A DNA stretch of 64,000 nt. It comes from Treponema primitia ZAS-1 (GTDB lineage Bacteria > Spirochaetota > Spirochaetia > Treponematales > Breznakiellaceae). Below, piece by piece: positions 26,853 to 35,992 of this stretch. Location of the stretch: contig NZ_AEEA01000056.1 of assembly GCF_000297095.1 (NCBI RefSeq), positions 1 to 64,000 of the forward strand. The letters are read 5' to 3'. The notes beneath the pieces were generated by a model. It had not been told where the DNA came from, ran no database searches, and saw only the letters and a list, made by a program, of their open reading frames with translations. Within the stretch, counting starts at the first letter, position 1, and every line of letters starts with the position of its first letter. The translations under genes were made by a program, and so were the position numbers.

Positions 26853-27815
26853 CTAATTAGGCAGGCGAGCAAGCCGCTCGCGTGCCTTTGCATGGGTAGA
26901 ATCAATATTCCACGCCCGCCGCCATTCAGCCCGGGCCCGGGTTCTATTCCCCCGCTCTTCATATAATTCACCCAACTGGAAGTGGGCTTCGGCATTTTCA
27001 CCATCTTCATCCAAAATAGCTTGAAACTGAGCTTCCGCATCCTCCGATTTTCCGGCCTTAGCTAAAATGTCTCCCAAAAGCAGCCTGGCGGTGATAACCG
27101 TGTTGGAATCCCGGGATGTTTCTATACAGCGCAGAAGATAAGCCGTTGCCGTTTCCGGCTCATCCAGGGCTATGTAGGAACGGGCTATGGCTAAGAGAAG
27201 CAAATCCGAAGGATAATCGGATGTACTTTCGGCCGAAGGAACCAGGGCTTGGGAAAAGGCTTCCACACTGCTCCGGTAATCCTGTATCGCCGCATAGGCA
27301 AGCCCCAGGTACTCCGGAATATCCACGGCATTATAAGACAAATCCCGGGCCTCTTCGAGAAATTGGACGGCTAAGTCCGCATATCCCGACCCTTTATAAT
27401 AATAGGCCTTACCCAAAACATACTGAAGACGCCCGTCATTAGCGTCGTTCTTTACCTGGAGGGCCTTTCTGAGGGACCAAATACACTCATCAATATAGGT
27501 AAGGGTATCAAAATTATTGATCTGGGCAATAGCAAGCTGATATGACGCAAACCCATGCAGGGTTAAAAGAAAATAATCCATGGGCTTTTCTTCAAGCCCC
27601 GTACGGCTCAATTCAAAGGCTTTATCATACACGCCCTCATCCCAAAGATGTAATAGTTCTTTTTTTTCAGTCCCCAGCTTGTTCTTCCAGTTATATAAAA
27701 CAAAGGCCAGAGAAATACAGAGAATAATCGCCAATATAACCAATAGGGCGGTTTTGATAGTCTGCTTCCGGCGGGCCTGATGACCATATTCGGATCGTGG
27801 TCGTTCATTAAACAT
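26853..27815 (-). CDS. Membrane-anchored TPR protein
   Basis: A 320-residue protein with a basic N-terminus, one membrane helix (about 20-43, TALLVILAIILCISLAFVLY) and a series of TPR units over the rest (for example NAEAHFQLGELYEERGNRTRARAEWRRAWNID near the C-terminus). Placed first in the mre operon, so a role in elongasome or envelope assembly is plausible (inference). No specific family recognised. Confidence 0.75.
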   Translation of the reverse strand: MFNERPRSEYGHQARRKQTIKTALLVILAIILCISLAFVLYNWKNKLGTEKKELLHLWDEGVYDKAFELSRTGLEEKPMDYFLLTLHGFASYQLAIAQINNFDTLTYIDECIWSLRKALQVKNDANDGRLQYVLGKAYYYKGSGYADLAVQFLEEARDLSYNAVDIPEYLGLAYAAIQDYRSSVEAFSQALVPSAESTSDYPSDLLLLAIARSYIALDEPETATAYLLRCIETSRDSNTVITARLLLGDILAKAGKSEDAEAQFQAILDEDGENAEAHFQLGELYEERGNRTRARAEWRRAWNIDSTHAKARERLARLPN

Positions 27816-27860
27816 ATTTTAATTGATCTAACACTATTTATGGTAAAAAGTCAATTACGA

Positions 27861-27876
27861 AAAAAACGATGAACCA
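27861..27876 (-). terminator. rnpB terminator formed by P1 3' strand plus U-run
   Basis: On the minus strand the last ten paired bases of RNase P P1 (TGGTTCATCG) run straight into TTTTTT at 27866-27861. Helix P1 with the U-run should act as an intrinsic terminator. Confidence 0.6.
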
Positions 27877-28302
27877 TAAGCCGGGTTCTGTCAGGAAATA
27901 CCCTTTTCAGGGTATTTCCTGCCGATTCCCATCTATCTTGAACCGCCCTTACGGACGGCCTCCCGGGAGTAAATCCCGAGCAGTCTACCCGCGGCCTGAC
28001 CAACGGACCATTGGTTTCGTGAAAAGGCGAAGCCTTTTCACGCCGCTGCTTGACTTTGCTCCTGATGAGGCTTGCCGTGCCGGTGACGTTACCGCCCCCG
28101 CGGTGGGCTCTTACCCCGCCCTTTCACCCTTACCGGGTATTTTTGGTAAACCAAAAATACCTTGGCGGTTTGCTTTCTGTTGCGCTGTCTGTCAACGGGG
28201 CCTTACACCCCGCCGCCCGGGAGTTACCCGGCATCATGCCCTATGGAGCCCGGACTTTCCTCACCGCAGTTTTACCCCGCGGTGCGGGAACCTGGTTCAT
28301 CG
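27867..28302 (-). ncRNA. rnpB: RNase P RNA, bacterial class A
   Basis: Ribozyme subunit that matures tRNA 5' ends. On the minus strand it begins CGATGAACCAGG, has the universal GAGGAAAGTCCGGGCTCC segment (complement of 28244-28261), and ends AGAACCCGGCTTATGGTTCATCG. The 5' and 3' ends form a perfect 10-bp P1 (CGATGAACCA against TGGTTCATCG). At about 436 nt it is a little long; three A/T-rich hairpins extend peripheral helices (about 27895-27920, 28019-28041, 28136-28161). It starts 7 bases after the stop of the upstream zinc-ribbon gene, so it is made by read-through or from a promoter inside that gene. Confidence 0.95.
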
Positions 28303-28309
28303 TTAAAAT

Positions 28310-29152
28310 TTACTCATCGTAGTCGATATTGACCTTTTCTTCCTCTTCTTCGTCCTCATCATATTCGTCGTCTTCCATGTCATCAAGGTCAGCCAGGGTA
28401 CCGGCGTCTTCGTTATCGAAGAATTCTTCTTCACCCTGATCGGATTCTTCGTAGAAGAGGATACGGGAACAATAGGGACAGAAGACAATTTCTTCCCGCT
28501 TACGGACCATATTGGCAAACTGGGCGGGAAGTATCATATGGCAGCCCATACAGACCCCGCCTTTAATAGCCACAATACCCCGGCCGCCCTTGTTCCGGAT
28601 GATCCGTTCAAACTTAAAGAGTACCTCGGGATCAAGCCCGGGAATAAGGGTCTGTTCATCAACCCCCAAAGCGGCAACCTTGGCATTTTTTTCCGCGACC
28701 TCAGCATCATTACCCGCCCGGCGATCCGTCAGTTCCTTTTCCTGCTGCTCAATAAGGGAGGCGTTCTGCTTCATCTGCTCATCCAGGTCCGCCAGGACCC
28801 GTTCCTCCCGCTGAAGCTCCTTGCGGTATTGCTGCTCCTTCTCGGTAGCGTCCCGTATCTCCTTATCCAAGGCTTCGTATTCCCGCTGGGTGCTGATGGA
28901 ATCCATGTTTTTTTCGGCCTTTTCCCGATCCGATTCCGCCAGGGCCAGGAGATTCCTGAAATCTCCTTCTGAAAGTTTGGCCTTTTCATAATCCTGGTTC
29001 TTTTCAATAAAAGATTTCTTAAGCCTGGACAGAAGCTCTTCCTGGGTGGTCAATAATTTAGGTATTTCCTGAATATCCCGTTCCAGGGTTATTTTTTCCG
29101 ACAGGATATCCTGCAGGGCCCGCAACTTTTCAAAAACATCTTCCATTACCAT
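28310..29152 (-). CDS. Coiled-coil protein with C4-type zinc ribbon (DUF164-like)
   Basis: A 280-residue protein: long antiparallel coiled coil (about 5-170), then a C4 zinc ribbon with CMGCHMILP and CPYCSRILFYEE (two CXXC pairs about 25 residues apart), and a very acidic tail (about 245-280, nearly all Asp/Glu). Domain order matches the DUF164/zf-RING_7 family, whose members are proposed nucleic-acid or secretion-associated scaffolds; the function here is unknown. First ATG at 29152 has AAGGGG 8 bases upstream. Sits between rpoD and rnpB. Confidence 0.85.
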   Translation of the reverse strand: MVMEDVFEKLRALQDILSEKITLERDIQEIPKLLTTQEELLSRLKKSFIEKNQDYEKAKLSEGDFRNLLALAESDREKAEKNMDSISTQREYEALDKEIRDATEKEQQYRKELQREERVLADLDEQMKQNASLIEQQEKELTDRRAGNDAEVAEKNAKVAALGVDEQTLIPGLDPEVLFKFERIIRNKGGRGIVAIKGGVCMGCHMILPAQFANMVRKREEIVFCPYCSRILFYEESDQGEEEFFDNEDAGTLADLDDMEDDEYDEDEEEEEKVNIDYDE

Positions 29153-29210
29153 GTATATTCCCCTTCATTTGTATACAATTTCATACTTATTAAAGTATTT
29201 TATCAAAAAT

Positions 29211-30980
29211 TCAATGATCTAAATAGTCCTTCAGTTTCCGGCTCCGCCTGGGATGACGCAGCCGCCGCAGAGCCTTAGCCTCAATCTGCCTGATCCGTTC
29301 ACGGGTGACGTTGAAATAGAGCCCCACCTCTTCCAGGGTGAGGGAATAACCATCGTCCAAGCCGAAGCGCATCTTGAGGACCTCCTGTTCCCGGGCAGGC
29401 AGGGTGGAAAGCACCCCGGAAAGCTGTTCCTGAAGCAGGGTAAAGGCGGTCTGATTCGCCGGATTTTCCACATCCTTGTCCTCGATGAAATCCCCCAGCA
29501 GGGAATCCTCTTCCTCCCCTATGGGGGTTTCCAGGCTGATGGGTTCCCGGGCCACGTTCTTTACCGACTTTACCCGCAAAGCGGTCCAGCCGAGCCGTTC
29601 GGCGATTTCCTCGTCCGAGGGCTCCCTACCCAGTACCTGCATAAGCTGCCGGGATTCCCGGACAACCTTGTTGATTTGCTCTATCATATGAACCGGCACC
29701 CGGATGGTCCGGGCTTGGTCGGAGATGGACCGGGTTATGGCCTGTCGTATCCACCAGGTGGCGTAGGTGGAGAATTTATAGCCCTTGCGGTATTCGAATT
29801 TTTCCACCGCCTTGATAAGACCGATATTTCCTTCCTGGACCAGATCGAAGAAATGAAGCCCCCGGTTGGTGTACTTCTTGGCAATGGAAACCACCAGCCG
29901 GAGATTGGCCTTGATAAGCCGGTCCTTGGCGTTCTTCATCATCACCCGGCCGCGGTTTATCTCCTTGGCCATGAGGTTGATATCTTCGATGGACTCCTCA
30001 AATTCCGATTCCATCTGACGGAGTTTTTTCTCCGTAACCTGAATATGCCGGATAAGTTCCTTAATTTCGTCGGAGGTAAGCCCCAGGCCGGACTCCAACC
30101 GCTCCCGGTCTTCCTTGATGGTCAGACCCCGGCCCAGGGCCCGCAGTTCCTTGAGGGAACCTACCCGCAGCCGCTTTTCTATCCGTTCCTGCTCTTTCTT
30201 ATAACGCTTTATTTTTTTAGAAGCCTGGACAAACTTATCCGAAAAGCCCACTATTTCTTCCGGGTGGATTTCCGCAGATTCAATTACCCCCAGGATACGG
30301 GTACGTATCCCACTAAGCTCCTGATCCTCGAAAAAATCACCACCCCGGGTGATTATCCGTCGTTTGTTTTCGATATAGCTCTTCAGATCCCCACCGATTA
30401 CCCTGAGGGTTTCTTTGTAGAACTGGTTCAAACGGCGGCGTTCGGTAAGGTATTCGGTGGCTTCCTTTTTAGTAAGGCTTAATTCCCGGGGGTCCTTTTT
30501 GGAAAAGGCCCGCTGGGCGATATGGTAAAATTCAGGAATAACCATCCCCGATTTTTTGATAACGCCCTTGATGATATTTTCCCCGCTCTCCATTTGCTTG
30601 GACAGCTCCACCTCTTGTTCGGCGGTAAGGAGATTTTCTTTTCCAATTTCCCGCAGGTACAAGCGGATAGGATCATCTACCGAGGATTCCTTCTCGTTGT
30701 AGACCAGGCGTTTTTTGTCCGCCTCTTCTTTTTTCCGAACCTGCGGCTCCGCTTCATCCTCTCCCAGGATATCCTCATCAATAAGCTGGACATTATTCGC
30801 GTCCAAAAGGATGAGGACCTGTTCAATTTTGTCGGAATTTACGATATTCTCCGGCAAAAAATCGGAAAGTTCATCATAGGAAAGGGTTTTCTTTTCCTTT
30901 GCGTATTCAATTAACTTTACAACAGCAGGATCAAGCGCCATGTCTGGCGTAGCCACATTCGGCGTGCGCAATTCCGTCAT
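29211..30980 (-). CDS. rpoD: Primary sigma factor RpoD (sigma-70)
   Basis: Housekeeping sigma factor, 589 residues. Region 1.1 at the N-terminus, region 1.2/2.1 (DDPIRLYLREIGKENLLTAEQEVELSKQ), a non-conserved insert, region 2 (HFFDLVQEGNIGLIKAVEKFEYRKGYKFSTYATWWIRQAI), region 3 and region 4 with EEVGLYFNVTRERIRQIEAKALRRLRHP. This supports reading TTGACA/TATAAT-like elements as promoters in this genome. The ATG overlaps the dnaG stop by one base (TAATG), so it is coupled to primase as in many bacteria. Confidence 0.97.
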   Translation of the reverse strand: MTELRTPNVATPDMALDPAVVKLIEYAKEKKTLSYDELSDFLPENIVNSDKIEQVLILLDANNVQLIDEDILGEDEAEPQVRKKEEADKKRLVYNEKESSVDDPIRLYLREIGKENLLTAEQEVELSKQMESGENIIKGVIKKSGMVIPEFYHIAQRAFSKKDPRELSLTKKEATEYLTERRRLNQFYKETLRVIGGDLKSYIENKRRIITRGGDFFEDQELSGIRTRILGVIESAEIHPEEIVGFSDKFVQASKKIKRYKKEQERIEKRLRVGSLKELRALGRGLTIKEDRERLESGLGLTSDEIKELIRHIQVTEKKLRQMESEFEESIEDINLMAKEINRGRVMMKNAKDRLIKANLRLVVSIAKKYTNRGLHFFDLVQEGNIGLIKAVEKFEYRKGYKFSTYATWWIRQAITRSISDQARTIRVPVHMIEQINKVVRESRQLMQVLGREPSDEEIAERLGWTALRVKSVKNVAREPISLETPIGEEEDSLLGDFIEDKDVENPANQTAFTLLQEQLSGVLSTLPAREQEVLKMRFGLDDGYSLTLEEVGLYFNVTRERIRQIEAKALRRLRHPRRSRKLKDYLDH

Positions 30981-32785
30981 TAATTAGCTTCCTTAAGTAG
31001 ACGTAATTCGGCATCAAGATGCACTTTTTCAGCGAGCAAATCCTCAAGTCGGCTGCCCCTATGGAGCGCATCCTGATTTTGCTCATTTTTTGTGATCCGC
31101 AGTTCTGTAATAATCCTGGCCAGTCTGCGCTCCAGCCTTTTTTGTTTTACCTTTCTGATCCCATCATTTACAAGCCGTTCCGGGTTTGTGGAAAACGCCT
31201 CCGAAACCCCCTGCTGAATGACGAAATTCCGCAAAGCCCCATTGTTTATCCGGGATAGGAGATCATCCATTCCAGGCATATCATTCCGGAACCATTCCTC
31301 CAGGGCTATAAAAAGCTCCCGGGCTGCCGGGTCGTCAAAGTCCTCGACAATAAGCGCCGAACGCAGCTTAGGGTATAAATCATGGTTTACCAAAACCGCG
31401 GTGAGCAGAAAAAGCTCATCATTCAAACTAACCGGTCGCAGAGAAGCGGAATCGCCGCTTGCCTGGACTGTTCCCCCCTGCCCGGTACTGAACCGGCGAA
31501 AGTCTGATACAACAGCCTGCCGTTCAACTCCCAGGGCATCCGCTATGGCCCCAATACAGGAATCCCTGGATACATCCGAATCCATGGTTTTCAAATACGG
31601 AAACAAGAAAGCAACCGCCCGGGATTTCCCTATCGAGTCGGAAAGATCAAAAAGAGACCCACTCCTTTTTAAAAGGTATTCAAAATCATTTATAAAACAT
31701 TTAGCACTTTTTTGCAATGACTCAGGACCGAAATTTTTCAAAATATCGGCGGGATCCTTCATTCCGTCCATATCAGGGGTTACCACAAAGCTTTCCAGGC
31801 CGTTTTTCCGGCAGGTCATAATGGCTTTTACCGCCGCATTCTGCCCCGCTTCATCGGTATCGAAGAGGAGGTAGATACGCTCCGCCCATCGTTTAAGGAG
31901 CCTGGCCTGCTCGTCCGTAAAGGCGGTTCCCAGGGGGGCCACGGCATTGGTAATCCCCGCCTGGTGCAGGGCTATCACATCCATATAGCCTTCGGCAATA
32001 TAGGCTGCTTTGGTTTTACGGATCTCCGGTATTGCCAAATCGATGGCAAAGAGGGTTTCCCGCTTTTTGTATACCTCCGATTCCCCGGAGTTAAGGTACT
32101 TGGGGCCTTCGCCTGAAAGAATACGCCCGCCAAAAGCCACGGTCCGGCCTTGGCGATCCGCTATGGGGAAGATGAGCCGGTCCGAAAAAAAAGCGCTCTG
32201 GTTGTAGTTTTTTGAAAACAACCCGGAAGAAGCAAGAAGCCCCTCGGAATAGCCCTTATTGGATAAAAATTTATAAAGCCAGGTTCTATTTGCTGGCGCA
32301 TAGCCCAGGCGGAAACGGTCTAGCATTTCTTTACTTATCCCTCGTGATATAATATACTGCTTTGCCGCCGCTCCTTCGGGTTTTTCCAGCAAAAAATGAT
32401 GGAAACTGACCGCTACCCGGCGGTAAAGTTCGGCTAATTCATCAAGGCGGGCTTTTTTTCCATCATCCTTCTGGGGGAGACCGGAGTTTTCATAGACTAT
32501 TTCGATGCCCATACGCTTGGCAAGGGTTTCGACGGCCTCGGGAAATGAAAGCTTATCCATCTCCATAACGAAATTTATCACCGAGTCACCCTTGCCGCAG
32601 CCGAAACAATGGTAGGCCTTCATGTCCGGATTTACCGTAAAGGAGGGGGTTTTTTCATTGTGGAAGGGACAGAGCCCCCAGTACCGTCCTCCTTTTTTTT
32701 CAAGCCGTACATAATCGCCTATCACGGACACCGCATCCAGTTTGTCGTTGAGCTCCCGGATGGTTGAATCGGCAATATAGGGCAT
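30980..32785 (-). CDS. dnaG: DNA primase DnaG
   Basis: Makes RNA primers for replication. The 601-residue product has the CHC2 zinc finger (Cys39, His42, Cys60, Cys63), the RNA-polymerase core and the TOPRIM domain (AAYIAEGYMDVIALHQAGITNAVAPLGTAF; LLFDTDEAGQNAA), and a C-terminal helicase-interaction region. Shares one base with mltG upstream and one with rpoD downstream, so mltG-dnaG-rpoD form one coupled unit. Confidence 0.96.
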   Translation of the reverse strand: MPYIADSTIRELNDKLDAVSVIGDYVRLEKKGGRYWGLCPFHNEKTPSFTVNPDMKAYHCFGCGKGDSVINFVMEMDKLSFPEAVETLAKRMGIEIVYENSGLPQKDDGKKARLDELAELYRRVAVSFHHFLLEKPEGAAAKQYIISRGISKEMLDRFRLGYAPANRTWLYKFLSNKGYSEGLLASSGLFSKNYNQSAFFSDRLIFPIADRQGRTVAFGGRILSGEGPKYLNSGESEVYKKRETLFAIDLAIPEIRKTKAAYIAEGYMDVIALHQAGITNAVAPLGTAFTDEQARLLKRWAERIYLLFDTDEAGQNAAVKAIMTCRKNGLESFVVTPDMDGMKDPADILKNFGPESLQKSAKCFINDFEYLLKRSGSLFDLSDSIGKSRAVAFLFPYLKTMDSDVSRDSCIGAIADALGVERQAVVSDFRRFSTGQGGTVQASGDSASLRPVSLNDELFLLTAVLVNHDLYPKLRSALIVEDFDDPAARELFIALEEWFRNDMPGMDDLLSRINNGALRNFVIQQGVSEAFSTNPERLVNDGIRKVKQKRLERRLARIITELRITKNEQNQDALHRGSRLEDLLAEKVHLDAELRLLKEAN

Positions 32786-33876
32786 CAGCTATTCCTGCTT
32801 TTAACGTAGAGGACCCCGGCCCGGATATGGTCATCCAGGGTTTCGGAAAAATAATGCCGGCCTTCGGCGGGGTTTACCAGCCTGAAATAGAGGTAATTGC
32901 TGGAAACCGGGTGGAAGGCGGCGTTCAGGGCCACCGCCCCGGGGGCGGATATGGGGCCCGGTGGAAGGCCCGGAACCATGTAGGTGTTATAGGGATTACG
33001 GATCTCCGTATCCCGGTCAAAGAGCCGTTCCGGATGGGGCCTGTTCTGGATTTCGGTGATCACATATTCCACGGTGGCGCAGGACTGGAGGGCCATACCG
33101 ATGCGCAGGCGGTTGTAGAAAACCCCGGCCATGAGCGCCGCCTCCTCTGCCACCCGGTACTCCCGTTCCACAATAGAGGCCAGGATAACCCGATTATTGA
33201 GCTCCGCCGGGGACATGGAAAGGGCTTCCGGCTGTATTTCTGCCAGGCGTTTGAAGAAGGTATCCGCCATGGCCTTTACCACCATGTTCGCGGGATACGC
33301 TTCGGGAAAAAGGTAGGTGTCCGGATAGAGGTAACCCTCCAGGGTGGCCCCGGGTACCCGGTAACTGTCCAGGACAGCCTTATTAGAAGCGGCGGCGAGA
33401 AAATCTTCCTCGGCGCAGATTCCCGCCTTGGCGAGGATTGGGGCGGTTTTTTTAAGGGTTACCCCCTCGGGAATCGTAACCCGGATTAGGAGCTGCTTGC
33501 CGGAAACCAGGATGGAACGAATTTCCATCTGGCTTGCCGGAAGGGAAAGGCTGTAGATCCCCGCTTTAAGGTATTCCTTATCCACATAGGAAAGTAATTC
33601 CCAGAAATACCGGTTCCGAATAATCCCCGCATCTTCCATGCGCTGCCCCACGGATCGGACACTCTCCCCTGGCCGAAGCTCCAGCCGAATCGTTCGAACC
33701 ACGCCGGACTCATCCATTCTGAGGGTAGGATCATCCTGGGTAATTACCGGGGGCTTATCCGGCGGGCTGTTAAAATAGATCAGCCCCCCCACGGTGAGGG
33801 CAGCAAGAAACAGGAGGGTTCCCAGCAGGATGCTGACTATCGTAATGACGAAACGAGTAGTATGTTTCCTTGCCAT
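32785..33876 (-). CDS. mltG: Endolytic murein transglycosylase MltG (YceG)
   Basis: Membrane-bound lytic transglycosylase that cleaves nascent glycan strands. The 363-residue protein has one membrane helix (about 9-34) followed by the YceG domain; the catalytic Glu lies in ASIVEREYRVAEEAALMAGVFYNRL. The usual LQTDPTV motif reads LQSCATVEYVI here, a mild departure. Ends with NYLYFRLVNPAEGRHYFSETLDDH, the family signature. Starts 3 bases after the metallo-hydrolase stop. Confidence 0.92.
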   Translation of the reverse strand: MARKHTTRFVITIVSILLGTLLFLAALTVGGLIYFNSPPDKPPVITQDDPTLRMDESGVVRTIRLELRPGESVRSVGQRMEDAGIIRNRYFWELLSYVDKEYLKAGIYSLSLPASQMEIRSILVSGKQLLIRVTIPEGVTLKKTAPILAKAGICAEEDFLAAASNKAVLDSYRVPGATLEGYLYPDTYLFPEAYPANMVVKAMADTFFKRLAEIQPEALSMSPAELNNRVILASIVEREYRVAEEAALMAGVFYNRLRIGMALQSCATVEYVITEIQNRPHPERLFDRDTEIRNPYNTYMVPGLPPGPISAPGAVALNAAFHPVSSNYLYFRLVNPAEGRHYFSETLDDHIRAGVLYVKSRNS

Positions 33877-33879
33877 GAC

Positions 33880-34821
33880 TTAGAGGGTTATCTCCATTCC
33901 TTCCATGGCGAGGGATATCTCTACCCCCCTGATATTCATCCGCTCCATATACCACCGGGCAGACTGGAGGATGTTGAAGAGTTTTCGGTCATCATAGGTA
34001 GGATCGTGGTGAAAAAGAACCAGGTGTTTTATCCCCCAGTTTGCGGCAAAATCAACCCCCATGCTGAAGGCGCTGTGGCCCCAGTTGTATTTGGTAATCG
34101 CCTCCCCAAGGGTATACTGCGAATCAATTATCACCAGATCCGAATTCTCAAAAAAAGAGGCGTTTTCATCATTTTTTATAAAAACTTCTGTGGAAAGCTC
34201 CGTATCGGTGGCGTAAATAAACCGGCTTTTTCCGTCCGTAACCCTGAAGGCATAGGAGTCCCCGGGATGGCTGAGTTTTTTATGGGTAATGATCATATCA
34301 CCTATAACGACGGGCGCTTCCATGAGATGAAAATTTTTCTGGGAACCCATGGACTGCATATGGACCGGGAAATAGGGAGAGCTCATCTGCCCATAGAGGG
34401 CGGTTTCAAGGTTTTTCATGGGGGAGGAGAAGTCGATGGTTACCGAAGGATCGTAAGCGGGTCCGAAAAACGGCAACCCTTGGATATGATCCCAGTGCAG
34501 GTGGGAAAGGAAGATATCGTAGTGGGTGGGGGTAGGTTTTTCCCCGGCCATGGCGAGACCCATTTCCCTAAGGCCGGAACCACAGTCAAAAACAATACGA
34601 TTCTTGGGATCCCCATTGCTGAGGGATACGCAGGGCGTATTTCCTCCAACGGTTCCAAAAAGCCAGGGGGGCAATTCCGCCATAAAATGCTCACGGCTTT
34701 CGGGGCTAATAAGGTCCTCCGGAGTGAGCCGTTCCAAAATGGTAGAAATCTTGCTCTTTATCTGGGACGGTAATTGCGGTGACGGAAGGGACCCGCGGAC
34801 ACCCCAAAATTGGATACGCAT
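33880..34821 (-). CDS. Metallo-beta-lactamase-fold hydrolase
   Basis: A 313-residue MBL-fold enzyme with the zinc motif HLHWDH (FLSHLHWDHIQGLPFFGPAYDP), DCGSGLREMG upstream and FHHDPTYDD near the end. The family includes RNase Z-like and cyclic-nucleotide phosphodiesterase-like enzymes; the substrate is unknown. I start it at ATG 34821 (MRIQFWGVRGSLPSP, the classic family start). A longer in-frame version would add repeated PSFPVE units from the 18-bp tandem repeat and is unlikely. Begins 1 base after the YkgJ-like stop. Confidence 0.85.
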   Translation of the reverse strand: MRIQFWGVRGSLPSPQLPSQIKSKISTILERLTPEDLISPESREHFMAELPPWLFGTVGGNTPCVSLSNGDPKNRIVFDCGSGLREMGLAMAGEKPTPTHYDIFLSHLHWDHIQGLPFFGPAYDPSVTIDFSSPMKNLETALYGQMSSPYFPVHMQSMGSQKNFHLMEAPVVIGDMIITHKKLSHPGDSYAFRVTDGKSRFIYATDTELSTEVFIKNDENASFFENSDLVIIDSQYTLGEAITKYNWGHSAFSMGVDFAANWGIKHLVLFHHDPTYDDRKLFNILQSARWYMERMNIRGVEISLAMEGMEITL

Positions 34822-34822
34822 T

Positions 34823-35392
34823 CTATAGTTCCCCCGATTTTTTAACGGTTCCACCGGAAACGACGGTTCCACCGGAAACGACGGTTCCACCGGAAACGAC
34901 GGTTCCACCGGAAACGACGGTTCCACCGGAAACGACGGTTCCACCGGAAACGACGGTTCTCTTAATAACAGGCTCCTCTTTCTGCTGGGCTAGGATTAAT
35001 TCTATTTCCTTCATGGAATGCAGGGCTCCCTTTCCCATTCCTTGGCAGCTCATGGCTTCCCAGGAATCGGCGGATTGGAGAAGGGACGGCCAGAAAGGAA
35101 AGGTTCTGCATTGCAGGGGCCGCGCTTCGTATACGGAACATCCATTCTTCCAGAAAACACAATCATAATTAGCCTTTTCCTTTAGTGAAAGCTGCTCAAC
35201 CCCACCTAAATCGGGGACCCACCGGCAATAAAACTCCACAAATTCAGTATATTTCATTTTTAAGGCCGAAACCAGAATTTCAGTATCTTTTTTCCTTAAA
35301 AATACAAAACCTGGATCGATCCTGCAACATTCAGAACAGCGGGCACAGGAAAAACGAAGTCCCTGGGCATAAAAAGGTCTGTCTACCGGCAT
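34823..35392 (-). CDS. YkgJ-type Cys-cluster protein with TVVSGG repeat tail
   Basis: A 189-residue product. The N-terminal part has the YkgJ/Fe-S cluster-like Cys pattern: CARCSECCRIDPGFVFL, then CVFWKNGCSVYEARPLQCRTFPFWP and a final CQG. These proteins are thought to chelate zinc or iron; function unknown. The C-terminus is six exact TVVSGG hexapeptides (about 145-181) encoded by the 18-bp tandem repeat, ending TVKKSGEL. Such a tail is not part of the family and looks recently expanded. Confidence 0.8.
   Translation of the reverse strand: MPVDRPFYAQGLRFSCARCSECCRIDPGFVFLRKKDTEILVSALKMKYTEFVEFYCRWVPDLGGVEQLSLKEKANYDCVFWKNGCSVYEARPLQCRTFPFWPSLLQSADSWEAMSCQGMGKGALHSMKEIELILAQQKEEPVIKRTVVSGGTVVSGGTVVSGGTVVSGGTVVSGGTVVSGGTVKKSGEL
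34846..34959. repeat. 18-bp tandem repeat, six exact copies plus a partial one
   Basis: Unit CGGTTCCACCGGAAACGA repeated without mismatch from 34846 to 34953, followed by the partial CGGTTC. It encodes TVVSGG on the minus strand at the end of the YkgJ-like gene and sits just upstream of the metallo-hydrolase start. No frame contains a stop within the repeat. Confidence 0.95.
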
Positions 35393-35434
35393 AGCGGCTC
35401 CATGGAGACTATTCTTATCCTAAACCACGTTTAT

Positions 35435-35992
35435 TTACAAGCGGTGTAGCAGATAAGACCGGCGGCCCTGCTCGTAGAGGTTGTTCCCCCCGCTGTCGAT
35501 GACCACCACCACAGGGAAGTCTTTAACCGTAAGGCGGCGTATGGCCTCGGCTCCCAGGTCCTCAAAGGCGATTAGTTCTGCCTCCAGGATGCATTGGGCA
35601 AGGAGGGCTCCGGCGCCGCCTATGGCTCCGAAGTATACCGCTCCGGCATTCTGCATGGCGTCGATTACCTCTTTGGAGCGCTTACCCTTCCCTATCATGC
35701 CCCGCAACCCAAGGCTGAGCAGACGGGGAGCATAGGCGTCCATGCGGTAACTGGTGGTAGGTCCTGCGGAGCCGATAATTGCCCCCGGGGCGGCCGGGGT
35801 GGGACCTACATAATAAATAACAGAATCCTCCGGGGAAAAGGGAAGCGGTTCGCCCCGGTCCAGCAGTGCGGCGAGCCGCTGGTGGGCGGCGTCCCGGGCG
35901 GTGTAGATAATCCCGTTTAAATAAACCCTGTCCCCCGCTTTGAGGGGGGCGGCCTTTTCTCTGGTCAGGGGTAGTTCAATATGGTATTCCAT
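35435..35992 (-). CDS. Fumarase-type hydratase, beta subunit (possible mesaconase)
   Basis: The C-terminal domain/subunit of the class I fumarase and L-tartrate dehydratase family (185 residues), recognised from LKAGDRVYLNGIIYTARDAAHQRL, IGSAGPTTSYRMDAYAPRLLSLGLRGMIGKG and AVYFGAIGGAGALLAQCI. I start at ATG 35992 (MEYHIELPL), whose A is the last base of the alpha-subunit stop (TGATG). In this context, next to a methylaspartate-pathway region, the enzyme could hydrate mesaconate to citramalate as well as or instead of fumarate to malate; sequence alone cannot decide. Confidence 0.85.
   Translation of the reverse strand: MEYHIELPLTREKAAPLKAGDRVYLNGIIYTARDAAHQRLAALLDRGEPLPFSPEDSVIYYVGPTPAAPGAIIGSAGPTTSYRMDAYAPRLLSLGLRGMIGKGKRSKEVIDAMQNAGAVYFGAIGGAGALLAQCILEAELIAFEDLGAEAIRRLTVKDFPVVVVIDSGGNNLYEQGRRSYLLHRL

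Noticed and set aside
29253..30482. A 409-codon open frame on the plus strand opposite rpoD
   Set aside because: Antisense shadow of rpoD with no conserved motifs; same composition effect.
34844..34963. CRISPR-like array at the 18-bp repeats
   Set aside because: Units are directly adjacent with no spacers and are in frame with a protein tail; no cas genes seen.
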